Of a stretch of DNA of 64,000 nt, positions 11,902 through 23,394 are shown in pieces. The translations under genes were made by a program, and so were the position numbers. Under the pieces are notes generated by a model. It was not told where the DNA came from, searched no databases, and worked only from the letters and a program-made list of their open reading frames with translations. Source of the DNA: Marthasterias glacialis (lineage: Eukaryota; Echinodermata; Asteroidea; Forcipulatida; Asteriidae); the NCBI GenBank assembly GCA_911728455.2, contig OU452228.1, positions 14,212,104 through 14,276,103 on the forward strand, read 5' to 3'. Positions within the stretch are counted from its first letter, which is position 1. Each line of letters begins with the position of its first letter.

Positions 11902-11975
11902 TCGTACTCGAGTACTACTCGGCCACCTAAATACTAAAGGCAGTACTTGATACTCGACTGAAAAATACTTGACTA
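11902..11975. repeat. TACTCG-word right flank of minisatellite
   Basis: It holds TACTCGTACTCGAGTACT and TACTCGACTGAAAAAT, matching words at 10110-10568. Confidence 0.6.
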
Positions 11976-12815
11976 GAACAGGGACTTTTACTAGGCAAGT
12001 TGGCTGCAACTTGTATGCTTTGGCTCAGTTTGCTGGAAAACAATACAAACATAATAAAACAAAAACAAAAGTGCAACATGGAACCGCCTGAAGTATTTGT
12101 GAGTTTCAAATAAATCATGAGCACTGTGACTCCACAAACTTGAGGGTCCTGAGGGTTTTACACACCGGTGTCTTTCTGCTGGCAACAAAACAAATTCTTC
12201 TTAAAAAACCACCGGATTCAATGGCTACACTCCCGGGCATTTCGGAGTACTTTGAGTTCGAAGAAGACGCAGACGTAATATTCCGAAGAAACCACTGGGC
12301 CTCTGGGAAATCAGACCTTAAGAGTTTTCAATAAAGTCAGCCCGACTGAACAGTGAGGACAACAACAGCAAAAAAAAGTTAGCCATGAAACACCCACACA
12401 TGTGTATATATAATGTGGAAATGTTTTAGGCATGCTCGATTGAACTTCGGAGCGCCCGGTGGTGAGACCGGCGGCCGATCAGGAGGTAAACAGCCCCTAC
12501 CAGGAGGCAGACATCACAGTCCCCCTTTCATCTGTGTTTCAATTCACAAGGGGGTGAAGAAGGGGGCGCTGTCGTATGGATTATATACCGTTCAGCATTC
12601 CAATTCGCTTCCTTAGGGGCGATCACGCGCGTGACTGCGACCTTCAATCAGTGAAATTGCAGCCGGCAGTGCTGATACCAATGGATTTGCAGCAAGGCAT
12701 TCAGCGGGCAATGTTAAAGGAAAGGTTCTCCATTCAGTCCAACTTTCTGATTCTCAAGACATGTATATCACAAATAGCATAATCAAATTTCATCAAAAGT
12801 AACTGCTCCAGGTCT
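11976..12815. other. Unique non-coding DNA
   Basis: No gene is recognised. GC is higher at 12430-12640, but no reading frame there has a familiar motif. Confidence 0.5.
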
Positions 12816-12870
12816 GGGGCCAATTTCATAGAGCTGCTTAACGGTAAGCAAATTTTCGTGGCAACTATAG
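12816..12870 (+). mobile_element. GGGCCCAATTTC-type TIR element, end fragment
   Basis: GGGGCCAATTTCATAGAGC followed by TGCTTAACGGTAAGC matches the ends of the elements at 35138 and 58250. Only one terminus is present. The 20-bp array starts 17 bp further on. Confidence 0.65.
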
Positions 12871-12886
12871 CAGAAAAAAAATTGCT

Positions 12887-13095
12887 GAGTCTCAAGTCTT
12901 GAGGCCAAGTCTTAAGTCTTGAGGCCAAGTCTTAAGTCTTGAGGCCAAGTCTCAAGTCTTGAGGCCAAGTCTCAAGTCTTGAGGCCAAGTCTCAAGTCTT
13001 GAGGCCAAGTCTTAAGTCTTGAGGCCAAGTCTCAAGTCTTGAGGCCAAGTCTTGAGGCCAAGTCTTAAGTCTTGAGGCCAAGTCTCAAGTTAAGT
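12887..13095 (+). repeat. 20-bp AAGTC minisatellite
   Basis: GAGGCCAAGTCTYAAGTCTT repeats with unit starts at 12901, 12921, 12941, 12961, 12981, 13001, 13021 and 13041. A 13-bp short unit leads to 13054, then 13074. The variable base is C or T in CTCAAG/CTTAAG. Confidence 0.95.
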
Positions 13096-13279
13096 CTCAA
13101 TCATGCAGTCATGAAGTCTTAACCGCAACAATTATTTTTCAGAAATATTTTGATAACAATAGATTGTGTTTTCTTTTTATAATGAAGAATAGGGTACAGC
13201 AGGATATTTTTCACGTTTAGTTAAAGTAGAGTTTTAAGATCCATCAAAAGCCAGTGTTTTCTTCTGATCTTTCATTGCC

Positions 13280-13400
13280 AAGACGTCTAAAGTCCCTTAG
13301 GGAAAAGTCTGAAGTCCAATTTCAAGTCGATTCAGTCGGGTCTCAAGTCACAAAATTGTGCGACTCTTGTCCAAATCTGAGACTCCGGTCTCCAACACTA
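13280..13400 (+). repeat. Degenerate AAGTC-word repeat
   Basis: Words such as AAGTCTGAAGTCC, CAAGTCGATTCAGTC and TCTCAAGTCAC continue the vocabulary of the array 190 bp to the left. This suggests an older element from which the regular array grew. Confidence 0.5.
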
Positions 13401-14130
13401 TAACTTAGCATACATGCAAGTCCTCACAATGACATCTCACAGAAATGTTTGATTACCAATCGAATCAAATCTCTCTTCCCCATGTAACATACAGATTATC
13501 GGTGAGTCGTACTTATTTTCGTTTAATCATGTATTTCAGAAAGTACAAATGCCCATCAGTCCATAATCCGTTCTTTAATTCACCCCTTGGAAAAATACTC
13601 TTGGCTTCTGACTGACACCCGAAGATTATCCCATTGACACTGCGATTGCAATCATCATCCCAGCGTGTTTGGGTTTCCAAGTAGTTTCTCGAACGATGCC
13701 GCCGTGATTGAACTGTCACACTACCTTCCTTAAGCTGCCGCGTGAGAACGCTGACCGTCGACGTCCAATAACCGTGGTCACGGCGGTCAGTGAAAATATT
13801 GCAGCGGTGGCTTCGTCGTCGTTGAATCCAGATGGGGACAATATAATTTGGAAAGACGTAATAGCCTTGCCTTGGGTAAACGTATTGGCCCAATTATTTT
13901 TCTGGAAAAAAATCCCCCGTGCATTTTAGGTGTTAAGTGACAACTGGTTAACCGATGGGTTTAACTGGGGCAGGTTTTTAGAAGCAGTTATGTGATAGAT
14001 AGGGATAAAATTACATCACGAATCACCAGACCGAATTTAGGCATCTAAACTTACAAATGAGAAGCCTGAAGGGAGGGTAAACTCCTCATACTCCTGCAGT
14101 AAAACACCGCTTTGGTTGCGATTTTATCTT
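13401..14130. other. Non-coding DNA with an unsupported minus-strand frame
   Basis: A 126-codon minus-strand frame (13513-13893) begins directly after a stop, opens with TTG and has no recognisable domain. A competing minus frame is also open for about 60 codons over the same DNA. I do not call a gene. Confidence 0.5.
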
Positions 14131-14136
14131 CTGGAG

Positions 14137-14175
14137 TGTGTGTGTGTGTGTGTGTGTGTGGGGGGGGGGGGGGGA
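14137..14175 (+). repeat. (TG)n followed by G-run
   Basis: About 12 TG dinucleotides run straight into 15 or more G residues. It gives the spurious CVCVCVGGGG frame. Confidence 0.9.
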
Positions 14176-14202
14176 TCGCGTCCGGCCCTCCGTGGCTATA
14201 TA

Positions 14203-14372
14203 CACTGCAAAAACTGGGGTGTTAAATTGATTCTCTCGGCATCCATATGTGACAACACCAACGTGGGTGTTAATTTTACCAACGATAAAGCAATAGGGAT
14301 AACTAGCACCGTGTCGGTGTTGTCATTACAGATACCAAGAGAATCAATTTAACACCCCCAGTTTTTGCAGTG
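14203..14372. mobile_element. Hairpin MITE (family 2), copy 1
   Basis: The ends are CACTGCAAAAACTGGGGTGT and its inverse ACACCCCCAGTTTTTGCAGTG, flanked by TA on both sides (possible TA target duplication). The two arms pair over about 75 bp, including GTGACAACACC and GGTGTTGTC. Non-coding. Further copies lie at 38713 and 55704. Confidence 0.85.
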
Positions 14373-16265
14373 TACACCCCTTATTGAACTAAGCACTACT
14401 ATACGAGCTTAAAAAAGGAGATAATTTCTCCTTATTTAATCATTTGTCAGATTTACAACTTAAGACACTTTGATAGGCATGCACAACTGAAGTAATGCAT
14501 TATAAATGTTAGAGGCTCTTATCAAAAGAATATATGTGTCTTTTTTACTCTTTGACATGTGTTTCTCGAAGTCAAAGATTATTTTTTTTATATAAAAAGC
14601 TGACTCTACATTTCTAACAATGCAGATTAAAATTTGCGATGATTATTAACAAAATCACAACAAACATACTTCCGGGGTAAAAAAAAAAAGAAAAAAAAAA
14701 AAAAAAAAAAAAAAAAGAATTAGAGCATTTTAGTGAACGTAGCTTAACAGTTCAGAGGAAAAACTGAACGACTGCTGAAAGAGCTACGGCATATACGTGC
14801 TGATTTCACTGGGGAGGATCTTGATTCAATGCCGGGGTCCAGTCCTCTTCATCATAGTGCAAGTCATAATGGGTTGCCGTCGATTGCCTCTCGGCAAAAC
14901 CCCAGTGCGCATCCTGCTCGAGTAATCCCAAATGGGACAACCAAGATATTACCGAACGTTTAAGTAGGGCTATTCTAACATCCTTCACGAGCAAACAGAA
15001 ACTGCTCTGCAAGAAAACTTGGACTGTTTATCATTTTGTGCTTCTTGGCTTGTATGTTTGAGTCTTTTAGAGGAACCACATCAACCCCGTTGAGATATGG
15101 AATGCACCAGCCTGAGCTCGTCTCTGTGACGGGGCTCCCGGGGAACAGGCTTGAACAGTGCTTTGGTAAGAGTGAAAAATACACACAGACAACAACAAAT
15201 ATATCAAATGGTTGCCCCTGGCTCACTTTGAAAGACAAATTGGTTTTAGCTGGACCCGTTGTGCGGGGGATCACGACGTAGAGAGTTTGTCTGACACCTC
15301 GTTTACGTTAAGACTTAAGGCCTAATACGCATTGGGGTAATTCTAAAACAAGAAAACAGACGTCAGACTTCAATAACAACAGCGTTATGTGGGGAGCCGT
15401 ATATCACGGCTTTATTACGGGCGAATCTCAGTACAGTGCGCAACCAGAATTGAGGAGAATACGGAATTTAGTGGGGTCTCATTTATAAAAGAAGTTATGA
15501 ACGACAGTTATTCATTTTGGTTTGGAAATTTCTGGCCCTGCGCAGTGGTGAGGATCAATATTGGGTTTTGGTTTTCGGAACGCCGTGGTGGGTAGGATAA
15601 TCTCACTAATGGCCAAGAGTTGTCAACGTATATACGGTCATCAATATCGTATATTTATCTTACTTCTACCATATTGGTCTTGTCGATGCTTTGATAAGGC
15701 CGCTCCAGTTTTAATATGGAGACCCATTAATTTCTTGTTGGGTATGCCGCACGTTGTTTTTGACAAAGATGGTCTCTCCGTGGAGATACCAAAAGAAACA
15801 CCAAAAGAGTTGTGTGGGTTCGAGGTTGTCTAAAGATGACCTCTGATGAATGCATCTTGACCATCCATTGTGACCCCACCGTGACCAACGTTGAGACGGA
15901 TTTGGGTTGTGGCTTCCCCTGCTTTGGGTTCGATCCCAAAAAACCGTAGACATAGACCTTGTACAACTTCGTCACAGATCACACATGCTGTCAACACTGT
16001 CCTTTTGGTAATCCCCTCTCCATAAAAGAAGTACACGAGGTCCATGTTTAATATTGTAAACGTTTACAAGATTCAAGCGGGAATTTTGTAATCGTTTCCG
16101 AAAACGGAAATCTATCACTTAATGAACTTACATACCAAGATACTTTCATATAAAGATTTTTGTATTTTGAGTTTAAAAAGATTTTGTAAAAATGACACCA
16201 AACCTATCAACACGTGTGTCAGCCTGACAAAAGAACATTACACACATAATTTAGCGTAGACACAG
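14373..16265. other. Unique non-coding DNA
   Basis: An interrupted poly-A tract of about 38 nt lies at 14679-14716. Frames at 14975-15281 on both strands and 15561-16045 on both strands overlap and show no domain. No gene is recognised. Confidence 0.5.
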
Positions 16266-16381
16266 AATATATTTCTTTGCAGTGATTGGCTCAGTGATTA
16301 TGATTGGCCGGATAATATTGTAACAGTTGCTCGCGGCTGAAATACGCCCTGGTGATCAACAAAATGATTGCAAGCGGCTGG

Positions 16382-16393
16382 TGACGTCACGTG
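16382..16393. promoter_or_regulatory. Overlapping CRE and E-box motif
   Basis: TGACGTCACGTG combines a perfect CRE palindrome (TGACGTCA) with an overlapping CACGTG E-box. CREB/ATF factors bind the first and bHLH factors the second. No transcript is visible beside it, so function is unproven. Confidence 0.35.
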
Positions 16394-16399
16394 CAAGGT

Positions 16400-17742
16400 T
16401 TATTTTAGAATTTAGTCTCTTATAGTGAGCTCTTCGGCCCACTTTTTATGTAACATCTTTGGTCTTTTGAAGAGTAATTGCATTCAAAACACCGCACAAC
16501 CACCCTGTAAATTTTAACACAAATAAGGTGTTACGTTTGTTAGAAAACACCGAAAACATCGAACAAAGATTTATTATCTGTCCGCGATTGAGTATATTCG
16601 TTCATTTTGTACTTATTATAAGTTTGTAAATCGTAATAAGACCACAAACATGCTTATTTCAGAGGATAATGGTGTGGTACTAGTATAAAGTTTATAAAAA
16701 AAAAAGTACCGGTAAGTTTTTAGATACAAACATTTTTTTTCTTCTTTTTTTTCTTTTTTTCCCAGTCATGTATAATCCCTTTAAACTTGGGTCGTCATAC
16801 TATCTCTCGAAGGCCTTTTGGGTTTGGGACTCCATTTCTTCTGCACATTTTACTATGATCGCGCATGGATATAATCTTTTAGCCACCTCCGGCATCGGCT
16901 GAATGTGAATAGTGTCAAAAATCCCCGGTAACCGAATAAAAAGTGAAGCGCTTTGTCAATGCGGACTATGGGCGTTTGAAATGGTATCTCCGACACTCAG
17001 CATGCATTCTTTCACCTGTCTCGGGTTATTTCAATACTGCCCTCAATATTACCGGTACATATAGAGACGCAAAGGGGTTTAATCAAAGTTAACTATAGAT
17101 TATCCCATACGTTTCCCGTATTCATTTCAAACAGGTTTGAAGGGTGAAAAGATAATCTTTTTTTCTTTAATCTAATTTCGTTCTTCATGTTTTTTTTATT
17201 TTAGAAATAAATCTTTTTAGGACAGGCTGGCTGGAACCATAAGGAAAACATTGGAGTCCGAAAAGGCTTTTTTTTATACCCTTCACTCAAATGCCTATAA
17301 CAAAAACTTTGGATACCCTTCGAGTAGAATTGTTGAAAGGGTTCTCGAAGTTGGTAATATTGAATGAACATTATCGATCTATACTTCACTTCGGAAACAA
17401 TAGTAATTTGATATCAAGGTATATATTTTGTTATTCTTAATAGTGAGATGTGAACGATGAGCGCTGTATGCATCAAGGGACCCGATAGGGCAAGATTCTA
17501 CTTCATAAAGTTGCATGAACCTACTAACGGTATCATATCACCGCGTAAATAAATAGGATATGACTTCGATACATGCTCAAAGAAAAAAGGCGGGAAGGAC
17601 GCTCAATAGTATGGCGAGGCATCTGATATTTTATTGATGTTATGGGACGGTGTGTAATTTAAGGAAGACTTCATTGTTATTGCCAAGAAGTCCATATGGT
17701 TAGGAATCTTTTTGATGTTTAATCACCGACATAGGGGACTCT
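16400..17742. other. Unique AT-rich DNA
   Basis: No gene is seen. A pyrimidine-rich run lies at about 16730-16765. Confidence 0.55.
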
Positions 17743-17885
17743 TTTCTTGGTTAAGGGGAACAGAGAGTTTGATTTGCCCGACATTTTACACAGATAAAAA
17801 CACAAGTACCAATTTATAATAAAACAAATCTTTTTATTTTTCTTCTTCTTGTTTTGCCCGAATTTCTCTCCGTGTTTTGCCCGAA
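17743..17885. repeat. Dispersed repeat, pair with 37190-37305
   Basis: The segment shares GGTTAAGGGG, CACAGATAAAAACAC and AGTACCAATTT in the same order with 37190-37305. It is an unclassified relic. Confidence 0.6.
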
Positions 17886-20165
17886 TAGGGTAGGGGGCAA
17901 CTGCCATCTGCCCCCCGTCTCGTACGCTTACATCACTGATGTGTGAGCAATGAAAGGTGAAGGGGGCATTGGAGGTGAGGGGTTTATTGTCATTCAAATC
18001 ATCTCGCGTTCATAGCATCAAATCATCAGTCTAACATGGAAACAAAAATGTTAAGACAGGCGCTCAGTCGTTTGAGGTCACATCATTTTAGATATCTATT
18101 CACATATACAATTATATACTTGGTGTAACTTTTAAAAAAAAAAAAAATTTGGTGGTCCAGACGTCTTCGTTGTAGGGGGAATTTGTTCTCGAGATGATCG
18201 TTGTTTCGTAACAACCGTACATCGCGTGAGCTCTCGAATGCCGAGTTGATGATATTTTGACATCAGGCAGATCATCCTTTTAACTTGATCGTACATTACA
18301 TATATGTGAGAATGGGAACCATCAGTCACAATCAGTTTTACAGCTAGCAAACATAAAGCTAATAATTGATTCCATCACCCCTACATACACAATAATTGCG
18401 TCGACATCGTCAAGACACTTCGGAACAAGAGATGAACATCGTATAAAAAAGGAAGGCGTCAAAGCGCGCAGCATGATAATGGGACGTCACATTTTGCCAG
18501 TCTTGTCGCATTCCTTTCAAGACCGTTTGTGCAAATAAAAACTGACTTCAGCGCACGAACATTACTTCACACTATCTCAGCGATTACAAGCTGAGTAAGA
18601 TGCATAATAGCCTGGAGAGATTGGGCACTGGGTCTGATGGGGAGCTTTTTACACAAGAAGACAAAAAAGCAAAGCCGCGCTCTTATCTAAACGTCCAAAT
18701 GTCAACACCTTCAACTCGCTGTGCGCAACGTGAGCGCGCGCTGCAGAAAAAATGGTTGTGCCAATCTGGTAAACATTTTCCAGCGGTCGTCCCATGGTAA
18801 CATAAGCAGCTAGCGCATCGCAAAGGGGCGAACTCATAGCTGAGCAAACACTCCAATCTCCTTGAAATAAGACCAAATCTCTTGCAAAGCAGAGATTAGG
18901 GTCTGTGGAGGAAAGGGAGGGAGAAGGGAGGGAAGCGTCTCCCCAGTGAAATGCGACACCGAGGAGGGGAGGGAAAAGTACAAAGAGGGGTTACACATCC
19001 TCCTGCGTCGGGGGACAGACTAACTAGGGCATCATTTCTCCAATTCAAATTGTCATGCGCTGGCACGTGTGGGTCAGGATGCAGTTCTTTGCCCGTCAAC
19101 AAGAGATGCGAGGGTGTGAGTTAAGTTAGAGGAAAGAGCAGTTCACCATTATGTATAAATATAACGTATACATTTAAGTGGCCGGGGGTTGATTGACTGA
19201 ACTTTGTGGATTAAATTTCTCAGGTGTAAATGATTTGGATTTCTTTCGACTCAGGCTCAATGAAGATGAGGAAGCCTTAGTCATTTTGCAAAAAGGTGTT
19301 TGGACGGTTTTATTGATACATCCTTCTCATTACAAAAACAAGAAACTGCCTCGCACCCGTAGATCGAATAAAACATGTGAAGAGAGGAGAGATGGGATCG
19401 ACGATGGGACCCAGAGGTTGACCAGGATAGAACATGCTCATACTTTTAGTAAAAAATCGTCACTAACGGTAACAGAAAAATTCCGCGGCTAAAGTAAACG
19501 TATCTCACGGGTTAATTAGAGAGGAATTTTTGCTTGCGCACGTTCGTACTTTCTCGCTTACAGAGCTAGCGCATCAGTAATTCGGCGCTTACCCTGTCAG
19601 CTGAGAATGGTAAGCAGGGCCAGGGAATTGGGCACCGACGATCTAATTTACATATCTAGAGTCTGCACATTATATGCAGTAACACGTGGGCCGATGGCAC
19701 CTATGAAGCAGTGTTTGTTTTTTAGACGAGAAGGTAAATCCTCAGATGGGAACAGACTCACTCAAGGAACTGGAGATCTGATCAAAGAGGTTCTGAATTG
19801 CCAATGAATGGCCACTGCATATTTGAGCTATGTTTTAACCCAAAAGGCGTTGCCCCCAGCGTTGTTCACGTGGTTGCGATAAAAAGTCCATTCCCACTCG
19901 TCCCCAGTCTGAACAACTAGAAGCACATTGGCTGTACTTTTGCCCGTTGACTTTGCTCCAGACATTTGGAATACCATTTGGAATGACATAATTTTGTTTC
20001 AATAAATCGCTGAAGACGGATACAAGCATACAGTGATGCGCATTTTGAATTTTGGCGATAGGAGTGAGCTTTGTGTTTTATCGAAATAATCCTGGTGCCA
20101 GGTTCGATTCCCACTTGGCTCCAAGGACTAGAATATCAAATGGAATTAGCCCTATGCAAACAGTA
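17886..20165. other. Unique non-coding DNA
   Basis: No gene is recognised. CpG-containing words are denser at about 18440-18840, and a GA-rich stretch lies at 18905-18985. A lone B-box-like GGTTCGATTCCC lies at 20101-20112 without a convincing tRNA fold. Confidence 0.5.
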
Positions 20166-20521
20166 CACTCTAATGAACGAATGGGTTAGAATTGACCCAG
20201 ATTCCGGGTCCAGTGAGGCCTGACCCACTTAAGTGCTACTATGACCCGGAAACTGTGTCATAATGAACCAGAAATGTGTCAAACTGACGCAGAGTCCGAG
20301 TTACAATCCCATTATTGGGCAGTTTCCATTTGTGAGTCAGTGTGACCCGGAATCTGTGTCAAAATGACCCAGACATAGGTCAAATTCACGCAGAATCTGA
20401 GTTAAAACCCATTTTTGACCAGTTTCCGGGTCAGCCTGACCCAGAAATGGGTCAGGCTGACCCGGAAATGGGTCAGGCCTAATGGGACCCGGAATCCAGG
20501 TCAATGCTGACCCGAGAGTAT
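20166..20521 (+). mobile_element. Family 1 GGGTCA-rich TIR element, copy 3 (long)
   Basis: The left end is CACTCTAATGAACGAATGGG and the right end CAATGCTGACCCGAGAGT. The module TGACCCGGAAACTG...CAGTTTCC occurs twice (starts at 20242 and 20343, about 101 bp apart), which explains the 356-bp length. It contains at least eleven GGGTCA/TGACCC hexamers, including GGGTCAGCCTGACCC and GGGTCAGGCTGACCC. Non-coding. Confidence 0.8.
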
Positions 20522-21942
20522 TCATCGATAAGTATTTCTTACCAAACATCTCAGACAAACACAAATTGTAAAGCACTTTGCATTATAATTTTATGGGTAT
20601 CGGTCTTGCTTGACAATTTTGGCACGTGGCGTGATCCTTCATTACACGCAAAACAATCCGACACGGAGTGTCACGTTGCCACCCAGTCTCGCGGCAGATT
20701 CAAGACGCCGTCAAATCTCGTTCAAACGTGCACCGAAACGCAGACACTATTTCGGAGTCATATTTTGTGTTCGCCAAATCAGTCGGATGTGTTACGTGGA
20801 TTAGATTCTTTTAGGTTAATTTTATTGCGTCTGTGAGAGCGTAACATTATTATCCTTGGTGGGAACACCGGCGCGTAATGGGCTTATGTCCAAATGTAAC
20901 TAACGGGCTGTCTGCGGCCCATGGGGGGTAATAAAGTTTGGATTGTGAGTAATTGTAGCACCCATCACCGTATTTGATATCTCTTACTGTCGAGTGTCCG
21001 GGCTCACCGCTACGAAAGAGCAGTGACCATCAGCACTTAAAGGTAAAATACATGATTGGTTGGGGAGGGAGGTGGTGGGGGGATTTTGAACGATGTTTAG
21101 TGTGAACAAAACTGTGAAAGCCTATTTTTTCTGATACCCCCCAAAAATAATAAATAAATAAATGAATAAATAAGAAAAAATAAATAATAATAATAATAAT
21201 AATAGTAATAAAAAAAATAAAATAAAATAAAAAATAAACAAAATAAAAAATCCGTCGGAAATAATGTTGCCGTTTGCGAGAAAACTGTCACACGATACAA
21301 GATCTCCCGGATTTGCAAAATCGAACAAAAGAAAAGAAAATTGAACGAGCCTCAAATAAAAAAAAACTGAAATAAATCTTCATCAGTGTTTCCATAAGAA
21401 GAAGATGAAAACCAAAAGGATTTTTTTCACGTGTTTGTGTTATTAAGTGTTATTTAAAAAGTGTCCTTTTAAGAAAAAAACCCACAGAAACAAGTAAAAC
21501 CTTCAAAGATATTTAGGAAAATGTTTAGACTTTTTGGTGAGCAGGAATGTTCCATAGGCGAGTCTTTTGTGTTGAATACCCATCATCATGAATGATCATT
21601 TAAAGCGCTTCACGGAAATGTCTAATACGCGTGTTGGAATTACAAGGGCTCCTTTTTCAGAAAGAGAGAGAGCCTCTTTAAGGCAAGGGGGAGAGGGCGG
21701 TCTCTTTTTCGATTTCGGACAACCCCTTGAGGTGTATTAATAACAAATTCAACTGTCAGTCCGAAATGGCGTTGACATCTCTAACCAGGTATCCCTGCTC
21801 GGCCTATTTCCCCCCCTCGCGCTACTGCTAATTCGGCTTCGGCAATCCAATTACGGAATTACACCTTGACATGAAAGCGATTCATGAGAGAGACGTGGCG
21901 TGAAGAAACTGCTGTTCAGAGTTTAACAGATGGAAGTAAAAA
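20522..21942. other. Non-coding DNA with A/T simple repeats
   Basis: A region of AAT, AAAT and AATAA repeats spans about 21140-21250. Frames at 20504-20836 and 21097-21355 have no domain; the latter are translations of the simple repeat. Confidence 0.55.
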
Positions 21943-22354
21943 GATTATGAAGCGGGTTGGTGGTTTGAAGGGAGAGAAGGAGGAGATTGGTTGGAGTGGT
22001 GTGTTGCTTGCTCTATGGTAGGACCACGGGTGTTTCTTCCTTCATGTTTGGACGTGGTTGGTTGGGGGGGGGGGGGCTGGGGTTGGATTTGGAGGAGTGG
22101 GGGAAGGCTGATAAAGATGGTTGGGGGGGGGGGGCTGGGGTTGGATTTGGAGGAGTGGGGGAAGGCTGATAAAGATGATTATGAAGCGGGTTGGTGGTTT
22201 GAAGGGAGAGAAGGAGGAGATTGGTTGGAGTGGTGTGTTGCTTGCTCTATGGTAGGACCACGGGTGTTTCTTCCTTCATGTTTGGACGTGGTTGGTTGGG
22301 GGGGGGGGGGGGCTGGGGTTGGACTTGGAGGAGTGGGGGAAGGCTGATAAAGAT
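21943..22354 (+). repeat. G-rich tandem duplication with nested duplication
   Basis: The block starting GATTATGAAGCGGGTTGG occurs at 21943 and again at 22177 (offset 234). Inside the first block a 58-bp piece, GGGCTGGGGTTGGATTTGG onward, is itself duplicated (22077 and 22135). The second block is 178 bp. Each copy contains a run of 11-16 G residues. Frames over it are repeat translations. Confidence 0.95.
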
Positions 22355-22778
22355 AATTGTGGTAGAGGGTTTAGCTTTTTTTAAATTTATTTCAGGAACA
22401 TGGTTCAATGAGTATCTCACAATGTCACTGAGGTGAGAATAGGTGGGTTGGTGTGATGGTGCACCTTGCTAACCCTTATAAGGTGCAACATAAATGGGTT
22501 TCATAATTCCCAGACCCGTCTTTAGAATAATGTGATAAGCAAACCCCCTGAATACCTAGTTGGTAGATACGTGCGCTGTACTAATTAGAATAGTGTTTAA
22601 GCTCATTGCCTCACATTACCTTTAAGTTGTCTATGCATACATAATGGTTGGTCATAATAAATGAGGCAAATCTGACGCCTTGCAAATGGAATAAATGCTG
22701 ATACTACAAAAGTCCAATTTGAAGGCAGAGCCTCTAAGCCGAGTGCTGCAGACCAGGCGACTCGTGCAGGCAGCAAAG
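22355..22778. other. Non-coding DNA, no gene seen
   Basis: No repeat or conserved frame is recognised. Confidence 0.5.
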
Positions 22779-22920
22779 CACTCGATTGTGTTTGCTTCTC
22801 TCCACCGAGGAGTGCATTCGTACCTGGGGAAGATTAAGACGGTGTCGAGCACTCGGTTGTGTTTGCTTCTCTCCACCAAGGAGTGCATTCGTACCTGGGG
22901 AAGATTAAGACGGTGTCGAG
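22779..22920 (+). repeat. 71-bp tandem duplication
   Basis: Two 71-bp units start CACTCGATTGTG (22779) and CACTCGGTTGTG (22850) and differ at only a few positions, indicating a recent duplication. The frames on both strands here are shadows. Confidence 0.95.
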
Positions 22921-23394
22921 CTGACGAGATTTTTCAAAATAAGGCGTTACACAGAATGTCACCATGGCAATTCGATTCAAAATGACCACAGGCAAATGTT
23001 GAAGAAGAAAAAAAAGTAAAGGCAGGCCTACATAGAGGGCCCAAGAGAGGGCTCTTTGAAAAATAACTAGAAAATTGGGTTAACATACTGAATCACATTT
23101 TGCTCTGTCACACACCTCCGTGAGTCTCTTTTGTTCGGCTTTGACATGCTGAATGATACTTAAGTAACTGGTAAAGAGCACGGAATTCAGCAGAGAGTTC
23201 GGCAGCTGAATCTTTATATGACACGTGCGCCATTTATAAACACGCAAAACTACAGTGTTTTTTTTCTGTCTAAAGTGATGGAAAACCCTGGTTATCAGGA
23301 TTCAGTACAGACTTTATCTGCGTATAGTGGTGTCTTTCACCACCGTGGATTCCGGTGAAGAGCTCAGTGGCTGTGTCTGACTCCATCCCGACGT
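22921..23394. other. Non-coding DNA, no gene seen
   Basis: No recognisable feature is visible. Confidence 0.5.

Noticed and set aside
10554-11950. Long overlapping forward frames (up to 404 codons) of MAQVPLLDGPSTPTRWPKYP type
   Set aside because: They are translations of a 22-bp minisatellite. All three frames give the same peptide and there is no flanking gene structure.
12887-13095. 20-bp repeats considered as CRISPR or telomere-like DNA
   Set aside because: There are no spacers, and the unit is not a telomeric motif.
13513-13893. 126-codon minus-strand frame
   Set aside because: It starts with TTG just after a stop, has no domain or splice context, and a run of this length is expected somewhere in 64 kb of six-frame translation.
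20101-20112. GGTTCGATTCCC considered as part of a tRNA gene
   Set aside because: I could not find a matching acceptor stem or A-box at the right distance.
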